From Gnetum montanum (taxonomy: Eukaryota > Streptophyta > Gnetopsida > Gnetales > Gnetaceae), in contig MNCI01030805.1 in the NCBI GenBank assembly GCA_015680685.1, positions 193,469 to 257,468 of the forward strand: 64,000 nt of DNA, written 5' to 3'. Under the pieces are notes generated by a model, which was not told the DNA's origin, did no database searches, and saw nothing but the letters and a program-made list of their open reading frames with translations. Numbering within the stretch: position 1 is the stretch's first letter; each line of letters begins with the position of its first letter. Shown in pieces: positions 35,630 to 46,121 of the stretch. Made by a program: the position numbers and the translations under genes.

Positions 35630-35988
35630 GTCTACTATGATATAAAACTAGTGGTGTTGTACTCATCCGCTACGATGTAAAACTAGCAATGTCTTGCATG
35701 CATCCACCATGACACTAAACTGACAAAGCCTTCGACCATCCATCACGATGTAAAACTAGCAAGGTAAGTATCCATCTGCTAAGATGTTAAACTAGCATAG
35801 ACTTGTCCCTAGGTCATGACACAAAATTAACACCCATAGCATGATCTGCTAGGACCATAAACTAGCTCTTCCATCATTTGCTATGACGTAAAACTAGCAC
35901 GCTTCAGTGTGCCTAGACTTTAAATTGGGACCATGGTCTACTGGGACTTAAAACCAGCAACAACAGTGTACCAGGACTTACAACTAAA
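35630..35988. repeat. Linker repeat cluster after pol (A)
   Basis: About ten units of CATCCGCTACGATGTAAAAC followed by TAGC or of TCTACTGGGACTTAAAACCA type, spaced 25-50 bp. Matches B3 unit by unit. Confidence 0.85.
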
Positions 35989-36080
35989 ATTTTCCAACAG
36001 ATCCATGACATAAGCGAGCCTGATCATTCTTGCATGACATCCCTACTAGATAGAATGGGTAGGGCATTAGAATAGATGCA

Positions 36081-36469
36081 ATGCTGCTACCCTCCTAGCA
36101 TCCTACTGATTCCTCGGATATGCTAAAAGGAATTCTAATGACCCCTCAGAGATGCCGCTACGATGGCCGCTCTGTAGCTATAACTCCCGGGGTCAGCTTC
36201 GCCACTTGGAGCTCCAAGGAAACTATGGTCACCCATAACCTTGGTCGTCTACAAATAATCACTGCCACTAGACTCTAGCTTAGCAAATTCATCTGACTGG
36301 CTCTTTGCCTAGCCAGATGGATAAGATGAATCTGGCTATTGACTGTGAATTCCTAAGCTATGGTATCAACAAAGGGACTAGTGCCTCTTGCTACGATTCC
36401 TTCTCCATGGCCTATGCTCTCCTTTTCACTTCGGATGACACTTGTTTCAACAACCTCCCCAGTGATTAG
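36081..36469 (+). pseudogene. Post-pol ORF of A (broken copy of the 128-codon ORF)
   Basis: Collinear with the intact frame at 53389-53775. The A copy keeps TPGVSFATWSSKE and ends at the same stop (TAG 36467-36469, LPSD*), but has an in-frame TAG near its start (36096) and one extra base near 36245 that shifts the frame. No domain recognised. Confidence 0.55.
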
Positions 36470-37188
36470 GAAGATTTCTTTTGTTCTTTATTCTTTGTTA
36501 CGTTTTGCAAATTACTTGCTATGATAGCGTTACTCAAAAATGCATTCACTAGGAGGGTGAGGTGTCATAGCATTCTAAGGTGGCTGCATGGAATAGCCTG
36601 ACTACTTGGGAGTACAAACCCTACCTTTCCCCTCCAGAACCTTATCTTACTTTCTCCTCCCCTTATCTTTACAACTGCCCTTACCCTCTCCTCCTATTTG
36701 TACAGAATGTGAGCATACAAGAAGTCTTTCACACATGTCAACCATCACATCCATGAATTGGCGTAACGCAAATCGCCTCATGTAAAGCATCTATATTCAA
36801 AAAGAAAAAAGTAGATGAGAAAAGATAGGAAAAATAGATGAAACACAACTCATCCAGGCCATACTGGCATAATGCAACTCATCCAAGCAAGCCCCGTATA
36901 TACAGTATAGTACAGTAATCTCTCGATAAAACAATTGCAAGAAAATGCCTAATAGCACGTTTGTGGAGTATCTTTCTCACACTTGAGTCTTCCCCGAACC
37001 TCCCTCCATCATAACTGTAACATCCTCTCCTGCTCCTTGCATTTTCATCTTTGCACTTCCAAGCTTCACAGAGAAAAATCCAAGTAGCTGCCAACGAACA
37101 CTGTTGATGTCTTTACCTCTATGGTGTTTTTTATTCTTTGTCAATGTCTCTCGAGCAAGCCCTCCAAATGTCAACAAAGAGGAGCCAT
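36470..37188 (+). other. 3' tail of internal region A with candidate plus-strand primer
   Basis: No gene recognised. The last 18 bases, TCAACAAAGAGGAGCCAT (37171-37188), are shared in nearly the same form before LTRs W, V and BC, and are the best candidate for the polypurine primer although interrupted by pyrimidines. Upstream, 37137-37170 (TCTTTGTCAATGTCTCTCGAG) is also conserved before LTR W. Confidence 0.55.
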
Positions 37189-37305
37189 TGAAACACAGTG
37201 AAATTTTGAGACCTTAATGATTCAGCAAATTCTTGAGGCTTAGGCAAGGATTTTCAACAAGTGGGACATCTCAGCAAGTTTTTTTTTTCTTTTTGGCTAA
37301 GGGCC

Positions 37306-37665
37306 TGCTACGCTATGCTACGCAGCCTAGCATAATAGACTCTAGAAAATAGAATAGAAGAAGGGATGCATAGTGGAAACACTTCAACTTTGCAAATTAG
37401 CCATGTTCGAAAATCTTAACATTTTTTGTATTATGCCACGTTACGCTACGTAGCGTAACATAAGTAGCCCAGTTGACTTATTTGCAGCAATGAAGATAAC
37501 AAAATTCAGGTAGTAACAATCACTATGACATGATATGCTTCCCAGCATATCACAACATAGTCACAGGATAGTTTTTTTAGTGTAAAAGACAAGGCCAAAT
37601 GAACTCTCTTCTTAAAGGGTGGTTACTTTACGCTATGCTTCAGAGCGTAACACAGTGTAGCGCCA
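37306..37665. repeat. U3 palindromes of LTR AB
   Basis: Four inverted repeats in the same order as in LTR A. GTTACGCTACGTAGCGTAAC at 37440-37459 is a perfect 20-bp palindrome. Others: CTACGCTATGCTACGCAGCC (37311), GATATGCTTCCCAGCATATC (37532-37551), and TTACGCTATGC...GCGTAAC near 37625-37650. Confidence 0.85.
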
Positions 37666-37756
37666 CAAGCTTCAACTACAGCACCTCATGTCAACAAAAT
37701 TTTATGGGCCTAGGACACACGTCATCTAAACCACGTTTTTCTCCTAACCCTAATTT

Positions 37757-37764
37757 TATAAATA
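37757..37764 (+). promoter_or_regulatory. TATA box of LTR AB
   Basis: TATAAATA after CCTAATTT; CACACGTCATCTAAACCACG lies about 35-55 bp upstream. Confidence 0.7.
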
Positions 37765-38416
37765 CCCTGGTGAACAACATTCAAAGGGTTGGCAATTTTT
37801 GATAGTATCGCCAAAAGATTGGCGAGATGACTAGAAGAGCATCGACGATGACAAAGAGAAGCTTTTGACTAGAGACTTCAAGTCAGCAGACACTTTGCTT
37901 CGAGCCTAACTCCCTTGTGCCCAGATTGGCTAGAGCAAGCTAGATCAGTGTTTGCTTATTTACTCTCTAATTAGCTTCTTGTTGGTGGCAGATACTTCAT
38001 CCAAACTGAAGTCTGCTTGTAAATCCTGTTGTATTCACCATATTTATCTATAAGGTAGATCCCAGGTCTCAGGATCATGCATATTTCAAATTCAATTTAT
38101 TGGACCTTTGTTTACTTTGAATTCTACAATCATTTTGCATAATTTACATCGTCTTCATTGCCTTTGAGATCAATCTTGGAATAGATCTCTTTTTTCTCGT
38201 AAATCAATAATATATTTTCACATCAAATAATTGCCTCATTATACGATCATTGAAGAATTTACTGATTAAGTCCCTATTTGATTGACAAGACTGTTCAGGG
38301 TACCTCAGATTCATTTTCTCTAGCACAGCCCTCACATGAATCTAGGGTTAAAACTGTGTACACAGAGATCCACTCGGTGTTTCCAGCAACCGATGTTTTT
38401 CATCATTATAGTTTTC

Positions 38417-38444
38417 TGGTGCTAGAAGGAGGGCTTGAACCTCC
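38417..38444 (+). other. Primer-binding site of B with tRNA T-arm-like extension
   Basis: TGGTGCTAGAAGGAGGGC then TTGAACCTCC. As in A, the minus strand folds as a tRNA T arm plus acceptor strand and ends in ACCA. Confidence 0.75.
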
Positions 38445-38664
38445 GATCTGCATTTCACGGGTAGTCCTATAAGCTTTCTGTACCCATTATCGATTGAAAT
38501 AAATGTAATACCTCCATGGTTGTTTATGTGATCGTGAGGTATAGATCAGTCTCTTTGATGATTCCTCAAGAATCCTACAGGATAGAAAGCCCACTTTCAC
38601 CTTAGCTCACCTTTGCCCTTGTGATCTTTATCCTTGTTGTCATTACCCTCTAGCTGCGTAGAGA

Positions 38665-41600
38665 ATGGCTGAATCAACCACCGCTGTTGACATTGCTAGC
38701 CTCGAAAACCCCTGGATGTTGCAAGTTACACCTACTGTTGTTGAGCCACTGACTAGTCTGGTGTAGCTATGCCAATCCTTTGGGATTCAAAATAAATAGC
38801 CCAAGGAACACGTTTAGTGTAGGGAACATTAAAAATTTCTCTACGTCAAACTTATGGAAAATCTGCCCATGTACCCATAGGAAATCGAAGTGAAATGCGA
38901 ATACGAGTTCATCTACTGTAATGGGAAGGAATTCATTCCTTTGTCTAATGCTTCCATACCCCTAACAGACCAACAACAATGGATGTTGGATCAATTGTTA
39001 ATGGCCAGGGCATCAGCAAAACAATGAGACGAGATGTTCTGTGATGAAGCATCCCACGATGGACAGGAGGACTTAGATTCCCACTCTGAGGGAGGTAGTC
39101 ATGTCAGCTTTGTCATGGCTCCTCCCTCCACAATGTCTTGCATAAATCTGTTGTTTATGGTCACTACATCGTTATCATTATCCACTGCTAATCGTGTGGT
39201 GCATACATCCCATGAACATTTGTTCTCTCTAGCTACCGTCCTGGGTGGTCTTCCTTTACAAACCATTCCTCCACAGTCACAATTAGCCAATCCATCTCCT
39301 CGCATACCTGCACCTACGTCATCGTATGTGCATGTAGTGCCTACTTCACAATTACATGTAGCTCCTACACTCATGCCAGCTTACACGATAGGACCTACCA
39401 CTACTGCATGGTGGGCTCCAAATACATCGTCCCTTGTTGCACATCCTACGCAGATGTCCCATATTCACCATCATCAACACCAAGTCCTGTAGACGATCAA
39501 CCCCACTACAAGGTCATTGTCTGTGCCCCTAGCTATGCAAACAATGTACCCCATGGCACAATCGACGATTGTCACCCCACCTACACCACCTACAGGGTGG
39601 TGGATGCCACAAGTAGCATTGCCTGTAGAGACAGTTTAGATAGCATCGCACACCGGCCAAGCTGCCACCCCTATCCCACCACCCAACGTGGCTCCCCATA
39701 CTACTCCACAACCAACCTGTTCATCCACAGGTCTGGATCAAGCCTTCCAACTTATTCAAATCCTTACTAAGGAGGTTAAATGCCTTGAGGCTACCAGTTC
39801 TGACACAATAGAAGTCATGGATTTTTACCATGATAACCCTATCAATCCCGTAGTGCCTGCTTTGTCATTACTCTCTAGGATGCCACTTCCTCATTTTACA
39901 AAATACAATGGTGAAGGTGATCCCAATGCTCATTTAGTTACCTTCAAGTCAGAGTCATTATTGCTACAACAATGGCCACATACCTTCATCCATGTCTTTG
40001 CTATGCCCTTAACGGGTAAAGCTTTAGACTAGTATCATGCACTTCCACGCTCTTCCATCTCAACCTTAGAAGACCTATTAACTTAGTTCATGACTTGTTT
40101 CAAATACAACCTAAACCCAAAGGTCACACTGGATCATCTTATGGAAATCAAGCAAGATCCGCTTGAGCTAGTCCAAAAGTTTATACAACGATGGAGTGCA
40201 ACCTTCAATGAAATCTGTGAACCAATCGTGGAGGCCCATCTGTTGGCAATCTTCAAGGGGGTAGTCAATGACTTCATTAAGTCCAAACTATATTACCTTG
40301 CATCCCACTCCCTCAACCAAGCCTTCACTTAGACTAGGAGCATTCAAGATGTGGCAGAGGCTAGCAAAGACCTAGCGTATGTGGTCTACAAAAATGCCCA
40401 CAACAAGAGCAAAGACAAGGGAAAAGCTACAACAACGACAGTAGTTGTTGTATCTGAAGGGGCCAAGAAGAAAAATAACAGCAAGAAGGTATCTACGGTG
40501 CCTGCTAAGGCCACAACTAGCTCAAATAGTTTCGATCAGGAAACAGCACCTGCCCCTGAAGCATCCCCACAGCCGAAGCCAAATTTTGAGCATAAAGATC
40601 ACTCAAAATACACGGCTCTACCTGTAAAACCTTTAGAAATTATGAAGAAATTGCTACGAACTGGTCACATCCAACATACAAAGGTGTCTGAGGAGGGTCT
40701 AAAATGCCATAGATGGCATTGTAAGCTGCTCAAGAACCCCTCCTTAGCCCTACCAAATGAACCATTAGTTCCCAAAAAATTTAGGCTTGACCGTTTCTGT
40801 GACTACCACCAACTGTGTGGTCATGACATGGATTACTATTGGGCATTAAAAGATGACATTCAATGTATGATCGATTAAGGTAAATTGATCCTAGACAGTA
40901 GTAGTCTAGTCCATCTAGAAAACCAATCCATGAATGTGTACCAAGACTCGTTAAACATAAATAACGTAGGGTATACTATCAACATAGTGGGTATGTAGGG
41001 GGATGGCCAGAACTAGCCAAAGTAACCCTTTGTGTTGTGTGTACCTCCTTGCTTGCCTTAGATGACAAGCCCATCAACATCGATGGGTGCGGCTCAACGA
41101 CAACCTTTTGTCCTCCGAGTCCTGTCTTAGACCTTCATTCTACTCTTGATTGTCAATAAAGCCATGGCCTAGCCCACGCCCACACCTAGGGTAGCCTTTA
41201 TCATTAGGGTGCCAAAACTGTCAGTTTCTCCTACTATGTAGGGGCAAATCTCTAAGTCAACACCCCAATCACAATCTACCAAGAAAGGAGAAGGGCGTAT
41301 AACTGGTAACAGAGCCAAGGACCGCCTTACGCTTGGGTTCCCTAAGCTTATGCCTCTTGCCTCAATGCCCTTGGCTCCTCCTTCCTCTAAAAAGAAGGAT
41401 GTTACGTAGATGCAACCATCCTCTCCCTATCCAAGAAAAGGCAACCCTCAACCAAAAACCATTCCTCCCTAAGAGATTCATCTCCTAGGACAAATGAAAG
41501 AAGAGAGGAGTAGCAAACAACCTGATCGTGGGCATGATCTCCTCAATGCTTTTACGCAAGTCAAGCAGACTCTTAAAAAAAATACAATGCTGAGCCTCTA

Positions 41601-42426
41601 TGACTTATTGATGATATCACAAAAGCATTGTGAAGCCATGGTTTGCATGTTAGCGTCCATACCTGTGGACGAGAGCTTGCCAGTAGAGGAAGAAGCAATC
41701 CATTCAATTATGCTACCTCCCACTACTGAACAATCACGGTCTCCCCAATTGACATTTCATGACGAATCCATTAAGGATGATCCAGAAAAGGGTCAAGTGA
41801 AAATAGCACCCATGTTCATCACTATCTGGATCAGCCAGTATAGAATCCAGAGAGTACACGTAGATGACAGGGCCACTGCCAATGTCATTCCATATCCCAT
41901 AGTCGATAAACTGGATTTGATCGACCAGATCAATCCCATGACAATGTCATGTTTGAATTCATTTAACAGGGCACAAGTGTAAGTCAAGGGAATGATACAC
42001 ATCAATTTTGTAGCAGGGGATCAATTCCCCATAGATGCAGTATTTATCATCGTTGAGGAGATGCCCAATTTCAACCTAATCTTAGGGAGGTCTTGGTTAG
42101 CTCAATTAAGGGCAGTCTCATCACCCATTCATCAAGAGATCCACTTGCCCTATGCAAGAGGGGAAGTGATCATCCATGATGATAAGATGACCCTTCAAGT
42201 AGTTAACAATGTGGAAATGGAATAGGGTTCAGAGGTTGAGATCCCTGAAGATCAAACCTCTATCCCAACAGTTGAACAGGCTGACACAATGGCCAATGAA
42301 AGCTTGGCTTGGGCTGAACTACCCTTCTAGGGAGAAGATGGTAGTGTAGAGGAATGCTGTAATAAGCCTCCTCATCCATACGCATCACCAAATCTAAAAA
42401 TGATCAAGAAACAACTACGGACCTAG
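38665..42426 (+). pseudogene. gag-protease pseudogene of internal region B
   Basis: ATG 38665 (MAESTTAVDIASLENPWML). Long open pieces at 39034-39492, 39688-40032 and 40351-40878 carry the Pro/Ser/Thr-rich middle, PHFTKYNGEGDPNAH, the gag domain (about 40090-40332, FIQRWSATFNEI) and the knuckle FCDYHQLCGHDMDYY at 40795-40840, where C, H and H are kept and the last Cys is Tyr. Protease is open at 41494-41982. Its active site reads VDDRAT at 41860-41877, so the invariant Gly is Arg and the enzyme would be inactive. FNLILGRSWLAQL follows. Ancestral stop TAG 42424-42426. Confidence 0.85.
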
Positions 42427-42559
42427 CAAATGAACATGTTAGTGTGACATGTTATATCAGTCTTAGTGTGACATGTTATATTAGTCTGAATTGTTTACTA
42501 TTATGCAATTTACGCTCTTTCTTGTTGCATTATTCTCATTACGCTTTTTCATATGCATC

Positions 42560-42696
42560 TTGGCCTGAAATGGCCTTAAACTAGTTATGGCCCACCATGG
42601 CCTAAAACTGGCAATTTTGTTTATTCTTTTACACTTATGATGGCTCGGCCCGAAATGGCCTTAAACTATTAGCAGCCTACAGCGGCCTAAAACGTG
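42560..42696. repeat. Linker repeat cluster between gag-pro and antisense gene (B)
   Basis: Four units, for example GGCCTGAAATGGCCTTAAAC followed by TAG, matching A unit by unit. A short duplication of TTAGTGTGACATGTTATATC lies just before (42438-42485). Confidence 0.8.
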
Positions 42697-45434
42697 TAAC
42701 CTTTCTGATGATACATTTCCTTTCATAAAACCAAAAAAAAATTTAAAATGTTATTTTACGATCACATCAATCAAATAACGTTATTCTTTATTCCCTTTCA
42801 TTATAGAAAAATGTTTGTCCAATATTGCCACACTACGCATCCCCTTTATTAGCACTTCCATCAGCATCATTTAACTCCACCTCCTCCTCATGAGGGTCAT
42901 CTACATAAGGACATTTCTTATGTAGCGTCACTTCATGGGGGTGATCCTCTCTATAGGGTTTTTCCTCATGGGGACCCTCTTCATGAGGGCTATCATCTCC
43001 ATCACGTTCCACTTCATGAGGATCCTCTTCATGTCGATCCTATGATTTGACATGAAACAAACATTAGCATCACCACTGAAATTACACATAAAAAAATACA
43101 ATTGTAACATAGATTACCTGTGATGGTCCTACATTGGCTATGAAGGAATTTGTTCTAGGCTGACTAACAGACATCGCATGATCTCGTCCTCAGTGAGCTC
43201 AGCTCAAATGACATCTCCTAGATTAGCTCCAGCCTTTACCTTCCCTTTTTCTATGAGAGTCCACCATGGTGGTTCAGGAAAGAAGGAAGGGATAGTGGTC
43301 TCCCCGCCAAGGAGGGTTAACTCTCACTCACTGTCACTTGCTCTTGAAACTTTTCATATGCTCTAGAAGCACTGATGACATTGAGGAACACCCGGAGGGA
43401 CAACACTTCAACCACGAAATCCTTGTAATGTTGGCGGTAAGCAGCAAATTCTTGTTTATACACATGCTTATGATCTTTCTGTGCCTACCCCCATTCCTAG
43501 ACCCTCACACTGAAATCCTTCTAGTCTTGGTTCTTCTGGGCTAGGAGATCCATTTTCATCCACTGCTCGATAAGCTCATGACTGGCTTGGACATTGTTCC
43601 TGATGACCATCTAATAACAGGCATAGTCAACCACAGCTATTTGCCAATTTTCGTCATTGGTGTCTTGATCTTGCAGAGATTCGTTTCAAGACTCAAGGTC
43701 CTCAACCTTAGTTGTCAGGGTTATTTTCTCCTTTTCTGTTTTCTGTAGCCTCTTCCAAAGATCTTCGTTGATGTTCTGACACTCCCATAAAGAATAGGCT
43801 GAGCATAACGCACATTTATGCACCTCATCGTAAAGGCTGTGTGGCACTTTGGTCACTTCTAGTGAGGGTTTAGCGGCAATGTTTATGTCAACAGGCTCTT
43901 TGGAATTCCATCTGAGGTGAGATCCTGTAACATGAAAGACAATAGTTAGATCCAATAGATTAATGTAATGTCGCACTTTCAACGATTCCTACATAACAAG
44001 ATTGATGTACCAATTTCAGGATTGATTCACTCTAAGAGACCAATCATATCATTCACAATGCCCTCCATAAAGGTGAATTTATCAGGGGCTTTTCCCCAAT
44101 GTTGAGTTGGGGTTGCTAACAAAGGTACATCACTATTACCAGAAGTGCCTATTATGCAAACAAAATAGGTTAAACATAGCATAGTAGACAAAGGCCAATT
44201 GAGACGTAACAACAACACAAAGCTCCAATTCAACAAACCCCCAAGGGTAATAGTGGGAATACTGCTCTTCGAGGAAATGGTCAAACTTACCAGCAACAAA
44301 TCGCTTCTACTTTTCTGGCTCATCTGAAAGGACCTCGACATCCTCTACGTCCATCTCCCCTTTGGGCACAAGAGCCTGTGTGTTGCCTAAATTATTAATC
44401 GGGGCCTCCTTTTCTAGAACTGTAGCCCCTTCTCCACGTTGTAAAACTATGGCCCTATTTTAGGGGTCAATTTCTCTACATATTTCCCTTTCTTTGTCAA
44501 ACAACACAGTTAACCAAAACAAAAATTTATTAACTTTTTACAAGCGCTACGTGACATAACGATGTCTATACGTAGCATAATACACATAAACTAATCTCAC
44601 ATTCTTCTACTTACTAGCTAGAGGATCGTTCCTATGAAATTTAATTCATAGTTTTCTTCCCTCTTTGCTAGTCAGGCCAGAGGACTCCACAGTCGAACGA
44701 TGCTTTTTCCACTGAACTGAAAAATCCACTATTTCTACTACAAGGCATTTCCCCCTCGATGCACTGCTAGTGTAAGAAGGAGGTGTCCCATCCATGATAT
44801 CTTGGCCTCACACATGAGGTGCCACCAGATCCTTAGTCGTTAGTGAAAATGACTCTCCGATACCTTTAGGAGGATCTTGGGATCGAATAGTGCGAAAGAC
44901 CTAAGAAATCCATGGTTTGGAAATCTAGTTACGGTCTTGCTACACCCAGGCTCCATCCCTGTGAACCACCAGGAATTTAGAAAAATGCCAAAAGAAAGCT
45001 ATGAAAAAGTCAAAATGCATGTTGAAATGAGACTCAAGCTTCTTGCGAAACTTGACCATTTTAGCCTACATGCCTTCAACAAGGTAACTAGCCCAATTAT
45101 ACCGTGTCCCCTCCTCCATAACCTCCTACATAATCCAAGCCTGCTCTATGCCAAGGATTCTTCCTTGAGAGAGTAGTTTGGGGAAGGCGTGAGCTTGAAA
45201 GAGGGGATAAATGACATTAGCCACATCTAGCTAGATTTTATCGGCGAGGATGCCTTTTGGTTCCTTTTTAACCCTTGAAACACCGTGGAAATTACGAATC
45301 AGCCTAAGGTGAAGATTCACGATTCAGGGGAAAGTTTGCGACAGAAATCCAGAAGAAAGAACAAGGCAAAAAGGCACACAGCATCAAGTCTCCAAGTTTC
45401 TTAAAAATTTCAACCTTACTTTGTTTTCTCTCTT

Positions 45435-45950
45435 TACGCTACATTATGCAACATAGCGTAGTGTCGCTTAGCGTAACTCTGTTTAACATTGCCCGATACT
45501 AGAAAGTAACTTAATTTGGCGAAATGGACGAAGTTTAAGGTCTAAGACTTGTCGCATATTCCACTATGTCTTTTTTTCAGGGCTGAGTTTACGCTCCGTT
45601 ACGCAGAGCAGTGTAATGAGCTTCCAGAAAGTCAAAGTTAGAGTCTAAAGAAGCATGACAGATTGATTTCTTCTCTTTTGCAGATTGGTCACTTTATTCT
45701 TATTATGCTATGCAGCGTAAAAAAGCATAACTTATTGTAAAGTTGACCATGTTTGACACTCTATTATACTACATGGCGTAAATGAGCATAAAACAGCTTG
45801 AATCAATAACTTCCACGCTCTATTATGCTCTGCCACGCTATGTAGCGTAAATGAGCATAATATAGCCTAAAGTCAACTAAGGAAGCACTAGACACGCACC
45901 TGTTGTCCATACGCATAATACGCTCATCAGCGTATCGCAGCGTAATCATG
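45435..45950. repeat. U3 palindromes of solo LTR S
   Basis: Inverted repeats with TTACGC/GCGTAA and GAGCATAA/TTATGCTC arms, for example CTATTATGCTC (45818) pairing with GAGCATAATATAG (45853), and inner ACGCTATGTAGCGT at 45835-45848. Same motif language as LTRs A and Z but a different arrangement. Confidence 0.8.
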
Positions 45951-46113
45951 AGGCGGCTTCAACAGAAGTAGTTGATAGTGTACTTTGCCCCCCTTTCCCA
46001 AAAATGTGATGCAACATGACCAATTTCAACACAAAGTTTGCCAAGTCAACAACATTCTGAAAGTTCGAGACATGTGTCATTAGGGCCGTGCCTTCTTCAA
46101 ATACTATCGAACC

Positions 46114-46121
46114 TATAAATA
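46114..46121 (+). promoter_or_regulatory. TATA box of solo LTR S
   Basis: TATAAATA after CGAACC, downstream of the palindromes. It would transcribe rightward, against the antisense gene of B. Confidence 0.7.

Larger units (their letters stand above)
21480..38410 (+). mobile_element. Array unit A: LTR - internal A - shared LTR
   Basis: LTR 21480-22706, internal 22707-37188, LTR 37189-38410. The internal order is primer-binding site, gag-pro (+), linker, antisense gene (-), linker, pol (+), linker, small ORF (+), tail. LTR lengths are 1227 and 1222 bp. The 5' flank is exon 7 of Z's antisense gene, immediately after ctacc; no matching duplication can be found because the array's right end is lost. 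Confidence 0.85.
37189..38410 (+). mobile_element. LTR AB (shared by units A and B)
   Basis: 1222 bp, TGAAACACAG to CATTATA. It is the 3' LTR of A (preceded by A's tail and primer) and at the same time the 5' LTR of B (followed by B's primer-binding site). TATA box at 37757-37764. Contains the cleanest U3 palindrome, a perfect 20-bp one at 37440-37459. Confidence 0.9.
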
